Shown here one piece after another: positions 47,916-59,660 of a DNA stretch of 64,000 nucleotides. The stretch covers positions 13,702,001-13,766,000 of the forward strand of contig OY755177.1 of NCBI GenBank assembly GCA_963576735.1. Reading direction: 5' to 3'. Both the position numbers and the translations under genes were made by a program. Source of the DNA: Bedellia somnulentella (Eukaryota > Arthropoda > Insecta > Lepidoptera > Bedelliidae). The notes beneath the pieces are model-generated. The model ran no database searches and was not told the origin of the DNA. It worked only from the letters and a program-made list of their open reading frames with translations. Numbering within the stretch: position 1 is the stretch's first letter; every line of letters starts with the position of its first letter.

Positions 47916-48485
47916 TCATTGCATCATTTACCGCATCACCCCTTTTCACTCTTCTTTTAATGCCCTTATCACATTTTTCATTCCTAATTTAACCTTCCTA
48001 GATATACAAACACTTTCCCTTGTTTCACTTTCTTACTATTAATCGCGCATTCTGTTACATTTCCTTCTCTCTCAAAAAGTATGGTTTTGTTTCGTCAACA
48101 TTCACCCTCATTTTCTTTATATCATCATAAGATACATGCTATATCCATTATCTCTTGCAAATCTGCCACCGACGATGCAAGTAGCACTTGATCGTCAGTG
48201 TATAGGCAGCATTTAATGATGAATCCACCCATTCTCTGTCCATAATCACTTTCATGCAACTATGTTAAACAGTCAAATGAAAGAGCCACGGCGAAGCAAC
48301 ACATCCTTGTCAGACACCACGAGAGATTCCTAACAAGTCCGTGTTTTCCCATTTACTGTTATTCATTCACTGGAATTCTCAGAGTTATACCAATGCACGT
48401 ATAAATTGACCCCCCAAACCAAACTTGTACTCTCAATCTATGAAGGAGTAATACACCTTTTAGTTCTTAGATTAGAACTTTTCGG

Positions 48486-49289
48486 TAGAGGTGTGTAGTT
48501 CGCGAATGAATGCTTCTTTCGAATGCCTTCAGTTGAGAATGCAAACCATTCCTTCCTTCACTCGCTTATTAGTCCACCTTATTCCTTCACTTAATACTTC
48601 ACTTTGCCGTCAGGCGAAAAGAAATCTTCGATCATAGTCTTAAGGACTATATTTATTTGAACGCAAATCCTTATTAGTTCACCTCACTTATGCATTGCTG
48701 TGCTCTCGCAGGGGAAAATAACTCTCCACACATGGTGTTAAGACCTATATTTGTTTGCTGCTAAATCACTATTCGTTTACACAAATACAAAAACATAAAT
48801 ATGAGGTTCGAGACCCGTCGTCAATGAGTTATTTGTAATGTTTATTTTCTAATAGTGCAAATATTAGTAATGTTTTGGTTGTCATTGTCAGTCATAAGCC
48901 TGGAAAGTATGGAGGACAATCGAGATATTTATTCTTACTGATACTTCATGATAAATAACTATATTTCTGCAAAATTAAATACAAGTAATACAACATATGG
49001 GACTCATTCATTAAACATTATCAAAAGCATCATTTTTTTCATTCGCGAAGTAGCGAATGTTATAAGAAAGATACGAGAACGCGAGAACCGCAAGTTATTC
49101 ATCTTTCCAACTAAATCTCTTCATCTAGTCCAATTCGTTCTGTAGTTCATTTAGTCCAACGGCTCTGAAGGAGTCTAATGAGCCGCTGAACGAAGTGGAC
49201 TACTGGACTACATTCGCGAAGTAGTTCTTTGAAGTGAAGGAACTAAATGAACTAAGTTCTTTTCACTGAAGCGTTATGCGCATGTCTAC
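48486..49289. mobile_element. hAT-like non-autonomous element with 8-bp duplication
   Basis: An 804-bp insertion in LINE sequence, flanked by CTTTTCGG on both sides (48478-48485 and 49290-49297). Ends are imperfect inverted repeats, TAGAGGTGTGTAGTTCG and TAGACATGCGCATAACG. Eight-base duplications with TAG/CAG-type ends are the hAT signature. The interior has repeated GAAGTGAAGG/CCTTCACTT-like motifs and no transposase. Confidence 0.75.
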
Positions 49290-50318
49290 TTTTCGGGGAT
49301 GCCTCTTAACATTTGATCACATTCCAGATTTTATTATCAGTTTCATTCATCACTGTTTCAATACCTTTACCACAGACAATTTATCGACAAGCTGAGTAGG
49401 CAGATTCCACTTTTGTTTTTGGCCTCCTGGTGTCACCACATTTATTGTTGACACAATTACCACCTTGCACCAGTCTTGTGGTACTTTGTCACTGAACCAG
49501 AGTTTTTTAAAAAGAAAGTACAACCAAGAAGTCACAAACCCTTTACCAGCAGCCATCAGCATTTCAATATTTTATCCTGTTATACCCTGCCTATTTCCCT
49601 AGTTTCCTACTTTCATTGTCTTCATTAATTCTTCCATACTAATCTGACTGTCAGTTAAGTCACCTATAGCTTCGTTCTAATCAACATTACTGGCAAAGAA
49701 ATAGGTGCATCCTCCAGTTCAAAAAGTCCCTGAATTTACTTCTTTAATACCCGTTTCACGCTATTTACAACCGTAACCAATTCATCCATACATCTCTCAC
49801 TACTTACAATCTCATGTTTTGGGAAACTCATTCTTCTTTCCGGATATATACCTCAGAACCACTTTTGATATTTCCAGAAATTGTCAGAGAGCTTGCTCCC
49901 ACACTTATCTTGCAAATCACCCTTATTGTTTTCTTCTTTCATCTCCAGCTCATTATCAAATCTCTTATATTTTGTCACTCAAGAGAATGCAGGAAAAACA
50001 ATAGTGATGCTTGTCTGCCTAAAATTAATTATACTCAGATAGATTAACGCTATAATTTTGTTTACGATATTTACTATTTACTTTGGATACTTTTGTCCTA
50101 GTTTATATTTCTTTTTTGAAATACAAAGTTAAAATATGACTTTATGCTTTGCATACATTATCAATGTATTGTTACTGTATCTTGTGATCCAGAATTATGG
50201 TTGTAATGTCATGACTGTTTTGTAATCTTTTTTGTATGTTTAGATACTACTGAATGATACTACAAAATAGTATTTTTTTCTGACAAAAAAACAGAAAGGA
50301 TATAATATTGGCTTATTA

Positions 50319-50319
50319 A

Positions 50320-50345
<26 letters not shown>
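50319..50345. repeat. (TA)n microsatellite
   Basis: A run of about 13 TA units in an AT-rich intergenic stretch (49981-50480) that otherwise holds nothing recognised. Confidence 0.85.
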
Positions 50346-50350
<5 letters not shown>

Positions 50351-50480
50351 TTAAATTTTAATAAGTATGACTATTACCAAAACTTTCATGGTAAGAAAAT
50401 TTCCTTTCACTCATTGATTAGCCTAATAAGTCTCAGTCATTATGTTTTAAAAAAAAATTTAACTCTCACAGTTTGTTAAC

Positions 50481-51420
50481 ATTATATATATGTCGTAGGA
50501 TGATTTGATGTTTAGGTTTTTTGCAAAAATCCTAGGGATTTTGCAAAAATCCGGATAATTAGACAACGGTTATAATATTTTCTAATCTTACTAGGTTTTT
50601 TGCAAAAAAACTAGTTGGTTTAGTATGACTCCGAAACGAAATGTCAGTTTTTATTAATACTGTACACTGATTGGTTGATTGCAGTGCCCCGTAATCACGT
50701 CATCTCTGATTGGTTGTTAATTAAGACGTACTTATTTCATTGTTCCTACCTAATTTGATTTTAATTTTTATTTTAGTTACAAAAAGTTCGTAAGTATAAA
50801 AATAGTATTGTCATTTCCCTTTATAACTCTACTATATAATACCTCAATACTACAATTTAAAACGTACCTACTTTGTTGTTCCTACCTATATTGAAGACGT
50901 CCGTGGCCGAGTGGATAGGTGACTAGCTTTTCGGTCTGGAGGTTGCGGGTTTGATCCCCAATGAGAGCAACATTTATGTGATGAGCATATGTGTATTATA
51001 TAATATTAAATATATCTCTGAGTTAGTATCCCATAATACAAGTGTTAATTAGTTTGGGGTAACTTGATCTGTGTATAATATGTCCGAACGTGATTGTAAT
51101 TTTACTCCAACAAATGAGTAAATAAATTATTTAATTCCTAGTATCAAATAAGTATTGTCATTTCTTACCTTTTATAACTGAAGCTATAATATCTCAATAC
51201 CATAATGACGAACCAATCAGAATAAGTGTTGGTGAGCAATCAGAAATCAGCCAATCAGCATTAAGGAAGTACAATCTTACTAAACTTACTAGTTTTTTTG
51301 CAAAAAACCTAGTAAGATTGGAAAATATTTTAACCGTTGTCTAATTATCCGGAATTTTGCAAAATCCCTAGGTTTTTTGCAAAAAACCTAAACATCAAAT
51401 CATCCTACGACATATATAAT
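50481..51420. mobile_element. 940-bp element with ~140-bp terminal inverted repeats
   Basis: Left arm 50481-50622 and right arm 51281-51420 are complementary with only a few mismatches. They start ATATATGTCGTAGGATGATT and contain palindromic CTAGGTTTTTTGCAAAAAAC modules. The interior has partly duplicated segments (GTATTGTCATTTC, TGTTCCTACCTA) and a SINE at 50893. No transposase is present. The target duplication is obscured by AT-rich ends. Confidence 0.8.
50893..51140 (+). mobile_element. tRNA-derived SINE inside the inverted-repeat element
   Basis: The head resembles a serine/leucine tRNA: A box TGGCCGAGTGG (50904-50914), B box GGTTTGATCCC (50948-50958), spacing normal. The body continues with AACATTTATGTGATGAGCAT, then CCCATAATACAAGTGTTAA and TTTGGGGTAACTTGATCTGT, and an AT-rich end. 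The order of body phrases fits known lepidopteran SINEs. No cloverleaf 3' end, so not a functional tRNA gene. Confidence 0.75.
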
Positions 51421-51659
51421 AAACAGGATTAACCAATGAGTCCTAATTTAAATCACTTATGTGCTATGTTTGCCCAACATTTTAAATTCATATTTATTGG
51501 TTAAATCCGATTATTGCGTTGAGTATATTTAAGTCAGTTGAGAAATTGTTTGTTAATAGTTTATTATTTTATAACTAGATTTAAGTATGACTGGATTGTT
51601 CTATTGTTTATGCAGATTAACGCATAGTCATCAGTTTCACCATGTTGTTGTACATCTAT

Positions 51660-51833
51660 CTCACATGACTCTAATTTATTGACCTCTCCATTCAAAGGTT
51701 GTCTGGAAGAGATCGCTTTTAGTGATAAGACCGCCAATTGTACTTTTGTTAATTCATTCTGTGTATTTGTAACTGTTTTTCCATATTTGATGTACAATAA
51801 AGAGTTTTCTATTCTATTCTATTCTATTCTAAA
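51660..51833 (+). mobile_element. LINE 3' end with (TATTC)n tail
   Basis: GGTTGTCTGGAAGAGATCGC, GATAAGACCGCCAATTG, then GTACAATAAAGAG and five TATTC units. Same family as 22557-22680. Only the 3'UTR is present. Confidence 0.85.
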
Positions 51834-52692
51834 TACAAATATAACTATAAAAAAGTTTTAATTTAAATATATAACAATAGTACTGCCTAAGGAAAACCTC
51901 ATAAAAAAATATTGAAATGTATTTTTGGTAGATGAGATAAACCATCGATGTTTTGCTTTAAAGATCAAAATTTTCTCACATTTATGTCATGATATGACAA
52001 GAGAAATCCTACTATTATTCAACGCAATACTTAATACATTTTTTTAATAAAACATGATAAGTCAAGTGAAGGTTTATTTTTACGTTGAAACTGTGTTATT
52101 TACTCTGTGTTTGAAACCTCGATTAACGCTTTCGAATAGAACTCACTGATCATCAGTCTAAAATGAGTAAAAGTGTCTTATCTTATTTCATTTGACCAAG
52201 TAAAGTTAGAGTAAAAGTGCACAAAAAATACAATAAATGAAAACTAGCGTTACAACTTATGATTAAAATAATTCGTAGTTGCACATTGGGAAATTACTTA
52301 CCGTGTTTGTTGTGAATTTATGAGCAAAATAAATTTGGATTACATCACAGATACAACAAAAATAAAAATCCGTAAAAAATGACTTCCCTCACTACAACAA
52401 ACAAAACTTTAGGAAAGGAAAACTTTTTTTTTATTTTAGAATTAGAATAAATAGAACCGGAAATCATTGGCCGAGTCTATTACTCCGAAGAGGTAAAAGT
52501 TGCCAGTAAGAATATTATTAATTATGACCAGCTATAACATTAAAATAATATTTTTTTATTGCAACAATACACTGTTTTGGTAGACAGAAACCATAATATG
52601 GTTTGATTTTTACATATTATAATAACCATTGTATACGTAAAAATCCCATACTTTCTATTTCTTCAAATGTAATTTCTGCCTTTTCGTTGATA
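51834..52692. other. AT-rich intergenic sequence
   Basis: Nothing recognised. Confidence 0.45.
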
Positions 52693-52891
52693 TACATACA
52701 TATACTCACGGAAATTCCTCAGCCACTTTTGGAAGTTGCGTGGGGAAAAGATGGTGAAATAAAGGTTGTTGGTGATGGGTCTCCAACCGCGTCGCCCAAA
52801 AATCCCTTAAAAGTCTCAATACCGTTAGTCGCCTCTTACGTACACCCACCGGAAGAAATGGGGTAGTGCTATTCTAAGCCGACAGTACACA
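52693..52891 (-). mobile_element. short non-autonomous retroelement, internally deleted copy
   Basis: Near-identical to 25506-25753 for most of its length, but lacks about 50 bp just inside the 3' tail (from CTATAAATCCC to GAATCAG). The 5' end TACTGTCGGCTTAGAATAGC is intact. Confidence 0.85.
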
Positions 52892-53231
52892 GCGAAATAT
52901 GTCTTTTTGCAAAATATGATTAACATAACATTAATGACTCAACTCCATTACTCATCTGATAAAAAGTATTAAGCGGTAGGTAGCACAATGAGCGGTTAAG
53001 GAGTTTCACTACAAAATGCAACAAATGGCCTGGTGGCCGGATGGTTTGATGAGTTAATAGTTAAATCAAATAAAATAAAATAATCATTTATTTCAACATA
53101 AAAAGATAAATCTTTGTTTTTTTGAACGTCAAAATTCAACTTAATACTAAGTTTACTTCGGATTCGGAAGGTGTTTTGTTGAGAGAAGAACCCGTAAGAA
53201 ACTCGTCAACACACATCTTTTTTTACGTCCA

Positions 53232-56210
53232 TTACAATTTTGGTGTTAGCCCGGAAACATCCTGCACAGAGCCCTGATGACACCGAGCCACTTCATCATT
53301 AATGTAATCATTGACAGTGTAATAGGCTTTCGAACTAAGATTTCTTTTAACAGCTGCTTTGAATTTTGTTTCTGATAAATTAAAAATGTCCTCAGGTATT
53401 TTATTATACATTTTTACGCATAACCCCATGAAAGATGTATTTACTTTTGACAATCTGTATTTTGGCACGGATATTTTATTGTTGTCTCTCAGGTTTCGAA
53501 TATGTCTGTCACAATTTTTCACAAAAGAGGCCTGATTTTTTCTTACATACATAATATTTTCATAAATATATTGACATGGCAGTGTCATTATATTTATTGT
53601 TTTAAACAATTCCCTCAGGGAATCTCGGGATCTCATATTGTATATGGCTCTTATTGCTCGCTTTTGGAGAATAAATATGGAACCAACATCAGCTGCTCTG
53701 CCCCAGAGTAAAATACCGTAAGACATTACACTATGAAAATAGCTGTAATAAACTAATCGAGCTGTCTGTACATCTGTCAAATGTCTTATTTTCCTAACGG
53801 CATATGCAGCACTACTAAGCCTGCCAGCTAGTGAGCTAATGTGGGGTCCCCATTGGAGCTTGGAGTCCAGAGTTATCCCTAAGAAAACTGTGTTATCCGA
53901 AAATACTAACTTTTCATTATTTAAAATTATTTCGTTATCAACGCACCTAACATTAGGTAATACAAATTTAATGCATTTGGTTTTTTTTACCATTCAGTAC
54001 AAGATTATTGGAAGCAAACCATGTTTGAATCTGTGAAACAGTGTTATTCACCTCGTCAATATTCTGATTATTTCTTTCAACGTCAAATACTAAAGAAGTA
54101 TCATCAGCAAATAACACTATCTCGGACATTTTCTCGACCATGAACGGCAAATCATTAATATAAACTAAAAATAAAAATGGGCCCAAAATAGAACCCTGCG
54201 GAACACCCATTTTCACATGAGTTCCAGGTGATATTGCATTATTGATTTGCACTTTCTGTATCCGATCCGAAAAGTAAGACTGTATTAATTTAAGTGCGTC
54301 ACCTTGTATGCCATAATGTTCTAATTTAATAAAAAGGATTTCATGATCTGCACAATCAAATGCCTTCGTAAGATCGCAAAACAAACCAATAGCATAATTT
54401 TTGCGTTCCCACGAATCAAAAATGTGTTTCATTAAGGCAACGCCTGCATCGGTGGTAGAGCGGCCCTTCGTAAAGCCAAATTGTTTTGGATGAAACAATT
54501 TGTTTGAAGCGAAATGCAATTAAGCATTTGATTGAACATTAGTTTTTCGAATATTTTACTTAAAACTGGCAGAATTGATATGGGTCTATAACCATCAGGA
54601 CTAATTTTATCTCCTCCGGATTTAAGAAGTGGTACAATTTTACTATGCTTCATGAGATTTGGAAAGATTTTATTTCTTATACATTCATTAAATATATCTG
54701 CTAAATATGGAGCCAAAGTTACAATAAAATTATGGCAAACTTTCACTGACATACCCCAAATGTCTTCAGAACTTTTTAGTTTAAATGATTTAAAACATTT
54801 TTCGATATCTGTAGGGCTGACATCTTTAAAACAAAACAAAGTTTCGCACCTATCAACATTTTGTTGTAACAAGTGTTGAGCTTTTATAACCGATGTGTTT
54901 AAATATTCAGTTGTTTTTGATGGTATGTCAGTAAAATATTTTTCAAAAATACAAGCGATTTCCTCATCAGAGGTAGTCAGACCTTTATCAGATCGAACAC
55001 AGAACTCCTGATCGCATGGTTTACCTCGGCCTGTTTGGGTGTTGATAATATTCCACACTGTTTTAACTTTATTATCGGATGTTCGGATACGTCGGCTTAG
55101 GTATCTGGCTTTAGCCTCTTTACATACTTTATTAAATATTTTTGAGTATTTTTTTACATATTCACTCAATTCATTATTATTACTTTAAGCTTTTTGATCA
55201 TATAAATCGAAGAGTTTTTCTCTTGATCTATAAATACTTGGTGTTGCCCACTCACAAAACTTAAATTTACTGGTAATAATTACATTTTTTACATTAAAAA
55301 TTTCATTAAACTCATTTATCAGAACATTATAAAAGATATCATAGCTAGTATTTGAGTTTTTATTAATTGTACATGTAGGCAACTTAGAGCTTATTATATT
55401 TATATATTTCTCTACTTTACAAGCAGTAATATGCCTTTTTTTAATAACAATTTTTGGCTCTGGTATCTCTAGAGGAAAGCTAACAAAAAGGCCGCTGTGA
55501 TCAGACTTTAGTTTATTTATAACACTTTTACTTGAAAAATCTGCATTAGTAAATACATTATCTAAGCATGTTTTGATTCTAGTCGGTTCCAAGAATAAAT
55601 TTTCTAAATTGAACGATTGGAATAAACTCATCAATCGTGTTTTAAGATAACTGTCTTGTAGGAGATCCACATTGAAGTCTCCACATATTATTATACGTTT
55701 TTTATTCCTGAAAACTTTGCTTAATACATCTTCCATTACATTTTCGAATTTATCATAATTTTGGTTATAAGGGGGTCGATACACACATACTAAGAAATAG
55801 TTTTTTAACTCTATGCAGGATAATTCCACGACTTGCTCAACGCTTAACTTTACAATATCATTACGAATTTTTGATTTAATATTATTTTTTAAAAATATAG
55901 CGGAGCCACCACAGGCTTTAGAATTGCGGCAGTAGTTGCTAGCTAAATAATAGTTTTCAAAACCAAATATGAGTTCGCAATTCTTAAGCCAGTGTTCAGT
56001 AACACATAAACAATCTATTTCATATTTTTCCAAAAACAGTTCTATTTCTAATTCTTTACAAGAAAACCCCTGAGTATTTTGACATACAAGTTTAAACTGG
56101 GAGACTCCTTGTAAAGTATTTTTTTTATTAATATTGCCAGAAGAACCTCCTTCCTTGTTTACAATATTGATGTTAGGTGACGACTTAAGGACGACAGGAG
56201 GCTCTTCCAT
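53232..56210 (-). pseudogene. CR1-group ORF2 (endonuclease-reverse transcriptase), broken
   Basis: From the ATG at 56208-56210: endonuclease with CQNTQGF, VTEHWL, GGSAIFLKNN, IICGDFNVDL and LKSDHSGLFVS; then reverse transcriptase with VPLLKSGGDK, YRPISILPVLSKIFEKL, FGFTKGRSTTDA, CDLTKAFDCADH, GVPQGSILGPFLFL and LFADDTSLV (FADD at 54100-54111). A C-terminal domain follows (LGITLDSKLQWGPHI, YGILLWG). Lesions: an in-frame TAA at 55185-55187 (after YDQKA), a one-base shift near 54515-54535, and another in an eight-A run near 53985. Otherwise the frame is intact over ~980 codons. Confidence 0.9.
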
Positions 56211-56218
56211 TGTCACTC

Positions 56219-56749
56219 TTAAAAGTTTAAATTATGGTTTCCACCATCGCATACTAGAAGTAAGTTTCCCCTTATATTAAATATATGGGGGTCAGATATA
56301 TTATATGCTAATAATTTAGCAATGTTCCGCTTTTGATTTAAGGGTATGTATACAGTACCCAGTCGAGAATTTGAATAAGGTAAAAACTTATTCAAATCCA
56401 AACAAAACAAATTGTCGCTTTGACAACATGTCACGTGACATATTAAATTATTCATAATATGAATATTGTCATTCTGCTTATTCATATTAAGTAAGTGTGG
56501 AAAGGTACAAAATATAAATTTACATTTATATATTTTTTGTATTTCCAAAAGTTTATTTATACTTTTATTTAATAAATACTTATTTAATCCTATACTATTG
56601 CCGATCAGTACGACAATCGTTGTATATTCGTCATAAGTGCCTAATAATATTCGTTCTACTATATAATTAAAGTTTGCACCCGTATAGCAATGGTTAATGA
56701 CCTGTTGATTAAGATACTTATTTAGTATTTCGCCAAAACCTACGGCCAT
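56219..56749 (-). pseudogene. CR1-group ORF1, C-terminal esterase-like part
   Basis: 176 codons. TTIVVLIGNSIGLNKYLLN resembles the second conserved strand (IVLGGTND-like) of SGNH hydrolases, and CKFIFCTFPHLLN the third. The final catalytic Asp/His block is unclear (GTVYIPLNQKRNIAKLLAYN is similar in position). The first GDS block is absent, so the frame starts where the 5' truncation falls; its ATG is probably an internal Met. ORF1 esterases are thought to help the RNA-protein particle contact membranes. The stop is 8 bases before the ORF2 ATG, as expected for coupled translation. Confidence 0.65.
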
Positions 56750-56771
56750 GCCAATATAATAAAATAAAATA

Positions 56772-56915
56772 GGTAATATGTACGTATAGTACTATCTCAC
56801 GAGAGTATTTAGATCTAAAAAATGACAGTTGGTACACCCCTCATTACAAAAATGTAAAATAAGATAGTTTAAATAGATTTCACTTCACAATTAGGTATAC
56901 TATACGGTTTACTTA
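56772..56915. other. AT-rich spacer
   Basis: Nothing recognised. Confidence 0.4.
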
Positions 56916-57020
56916 CTTACTTACACTCACGCAAATTATTCCCATTAGGGTAGGCCGAGACTTTTGATCGCCACCTTGCAAGATTCTGACAAATCTCTCT
57001 TGCTTCACTCAAATTTATTA
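56916..57020 (-). mobile_element. diverged LINE 3' end, main family
   Basis: TTACTTACTTACACTCACGC, then TTCCCATTAGGGTAGGCCGA and GATTCTGACAAATCTCTCTT. The tail is (CTTA)n rather than (CATA)n. Confidence 0.75.
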
Positions 57021-57056
57021 TCCGGGTTTTTTTGGTGAAATTTTTTTTAGAAAACT

Positions 57057-57359
57057 AATCTGTACTATTCCATCCAATACTTTGTAGTTTTTTCGAACTG
57101 AAACACCTCATTATAATAAGATTAAGCTTAGTGAGATGATTCTCACTGTAGACCGATCTTAGTAGGAAAAAACCTTATTAAACACGCCATTCAAATCAAC
57201 GTAATTCAATTTTCTACACTGCTATTATTTAATTTTTTAAATCCTGCCTTTTTTTCATCAGGAAAAATATAGGGAGAATCATCATTATATCATATCATTA
57301 TTATAATGAGGTGTTTCAGTTCGAAAAACTACAAAGTATTGGATGAAATAGTACAGATT
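57057..57359. repeat. foldback/MITE with ~60-bp inverted ends
   Basis: AATCTGTACTATTCCATCCA at the left is the complement of the right end. Pairing continues through TTTGTAG...CGAACTGAAACACCTCATTA for about 60 bp with few mismatches. The interior is ~180 bp, AT-rich and non-coding. The target duplication is unclear (CTA versus TTA). Confidence 0.75.
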
Positions 57360-57919
57360 TAATACATTTAGGCAACGTCAAATTCCGAGATCTGTCCAAC
57401 CTCAAATACCAAAAAAATTAGGGAGGCCATGCATCGGTCAGAATGATGTCAAAGTATACGATTCTATGAAAGGATGTAGCGATTACTACTTTGGAACTTT
57501 CAGCTATATTTTTTATAAAACCGAGTTTTGTACCAAATGGGCCATTGTTTATGGAAGCACGTCTTATAGTTTGTAGCATCCTATAGTACCTTCTTCTTAA
57601 TAAATTCTAATATGTTCTGAATTACAAACATAATGATTTTATAAATATAAATATATTCACCTTTTGCTTTATCAATAGTTTCTGAACTCTTCTGCTAGTG
57701 CTTCGAATTAAATCGACAACACATTGGGAAGTTAACTAAGACGGCCTTAATTACGACGAAAATAATTAAAATATTATATGATAACGGTAGTGAGTATCTC
57801 TCATGTCTAATCTGACAGTATCCTTTACTTAATAAAGATGCTCAAATATCAGGCATTATGTCGGTTTCATTTGTGGGCAGTAATCTATTTGTATGGTCAT
57901 AACAAGCTTACGGTTACGT
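57360..57919. other. AT-rich sequence up to the assembly gap
   Basis: Nothing recognised. Confidence 0.4.
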
Positions 57920-58119
57920 NNNNNNNNNNNNNNNNNNNNNNNNNNNNNNNNNNNNNNNNNNNNNNNNNNNNNNNNNNNNNNNNNNNNNNNNNNNNNNNNN
58001 NNNNNNNNNNNNNNNNNNNNNNNNNNNNNNNNNNNNNNNNNNNNNNNNNNNNNNNNNNNNNNNNNNNNNNNNNNNNNNNNNNNNNNNNNNNNNNNNNNNN
58101 NNNNNNNNNNNNNNNNNNN
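57920..58119. other. assembly gap (200 N)
   Basis: Exactly 200 unknown bases. The round size suggests a scaffold placeholder, so the true length is unknown. Open frames spanning it are meaningless. Confidence 0.98.
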
Positions 58120-59440
58120 TAAAATAAATGCTGTAAATGGACCGAGATATATTTATATTTGCATTGTAAGTTGAAGTTTTTTTTGCTGATTACATAGTCC
58201 AAATATTATATCATTATCATTGCACAGAGACTCAATATTAACTTTCGATACAGGAAGTTCACCAACTTGTTTTTGAAAGGAGTTACTTAATAGACACAAG
58301 CGTATGTGCACGTGAACTAGATTTGAATATGTGATTGAGAAACACTCATAAACTGTTTGGATACCGATCTAAACATGTAACAATATAAAGCGATGTGGTG
58401 GTTGATTGAGAATTCTCCTAATCCCTAAATGAAACTTAGTTATTACTACTTTTACTTAGGATTCGTCGTACGGACAGATTTTGATTTCTTAATTTTGGCC
58501 ATTTAGCCTTATTTCATAGTGCAACCGACAAAATTAACTTGAATCAGAATTATTACTCTGGTGCTAGATCTATTCAGCTATGATTAAATTGTAGTGAAAG
58601 TGTGCTTATTAGTTAATGTGACAAAAGCCATTTTCGCGTTTTGTATCTACCCAGCGTTTTAATTTTAAATAGTTTAAACTGCATTTTAGTTGCCTGTTGT
58701 AAATACCTATAATTCACATAGATCAATCTTTAAACCATTGAAAATTAATAAAAGGTAACAGTAGTTTCGTTTTAAATGAAGATATGTTTGTACATAAGCA
58801 CATTTATATGGACATAACTCAATAACCATCCACTGAAAACCTTATAAACAATTAAAACATCTACTTATCGATTATAATACATTAATTAGTGTTAAAAATT
58901 ATAACCGCAAGTATTTCACTTTTAAATAAATTATTTCAAAATTATCATCACATCTTTCAAACTACATTCAATGTAACCTAGTCTACAAGAAAAATTTGAA
59001 TAAAACCCAGTTTCCTTTGCGAAATCATGCTAAATTAGTTAAGCTCTCAGTTGACAGCTTTGACATTTGTCCTAGTTCCATTTCATAAATATAACTTTGA
59101 AACATATCGACAACGTCTTTAGAGAGCTCTCTGTGCAATATATCTAAAAATATCTTATTTTTAGACCAGCTGGTATACGTTAGCACTTAAGGCAGAATAC
59201 AAGTTTTCTTCCGAAAACCGTCAACTCGAGTAAACGAGTAAAACTAGTATAACGTCGAACATGTCAATGTCTTCTCTTTCCTATCTTGCGTATTATCGAA
59301 TATTTTTATTCAGCATAACAACAAGAAGTCTTTTATTTTTTTAAGAAGACGGCATTGGAACAGAATTCATGAGACACTTATATAGTAAATCTTTACTTCA
59401 GGAGATTTCTTTATATTTAGTATATAGATGTGTGCTCATA
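58120..59440. other. AT-rich intergenic sequence
   Basis: Nothing recognised. Confidence 0.45.
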
Positions 59441-59588
59441 AAGGCCGGCGTCCGAAGTATGAAGAATAAAAAAGATTGATGGATGTAAACGAAGCTAGAG
59501 AGGTTTGCTAGGATCGTACAAAGTGGCGATCGATAGTCTCTGCCTACCCCAATAGGAAATAATGGCGTGAGGATATTTATGTATGTAT
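59441..59588 (+). mobile_element. LINE 3' end, main family, + orientation
   Basis: GGCCGGCGTCCGAAGTATGA, GGATGTAAACGAAGCTAGAG, AAGTGGCGATCGATAGTCTC and a TATGTATGTATAG tail: the last ~150 bp of the main LINE. Confidence 0.88.
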
Positions 59589-59660
59589 AGATTTCATATT
59601 TGATACTACTTGTAGCTCAATTTTGTTTCGTTTGAAAAATAATGAATTCTCACTAACTTA

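Larger units (their letters stand above)
47104..49980 (-). mobile_element. second, decayed LINE copy with three later insertions
   Basis: LINE parts of the main family: 3' end 47104-47265; RT palm/thumb 47916-48477, where the catalytic region is still visible as CTTGATCGTCAGTGTATAGG; RT fingers 49298-49620 (e.g. TSWLYFLFKKLWFSDKVPQD); and linker to 49980. It is 5'-truncated before the endonuclease and full of indels. A short non-autonomous element (with a MITE inside it) and a hAT-like element interrupt it. About 370 bp of LINE are missing next to the first interruption, so that junction involved a deletion. Confidence 0.85.
53083..56757 (-). mobile_element. CR1-group LINE, 5'-truncated
   Basis: Order on the minus strand: the end of ORF1 (esterase-like), an ORF2 with endonuclease, reverse transcriptase and C-terminal domain, and a ~150-bp 3'UTR ending near an A/T-rich tail. 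AATAAAATAAAATA occurs on both sides (53069-53082 and 56758-56771) and is probably the target duplication, though its low complexity leaves doubt. Three lesions break ORF2. An esterase-like ORF1 just before ORF2 points to CR1-group elements. Confidence 0.85.

Noticed and set aside
50893..50970. Apparent tRNA-Ser/Leu gene
   Set aside because: A and B boxes are present, but the acceptor stem does not close and the sequence continues into a SINE body.
57838..58202. Open frames crossing the N gap
   Set aside because: They exist only because unknown bases contain no stop codons.
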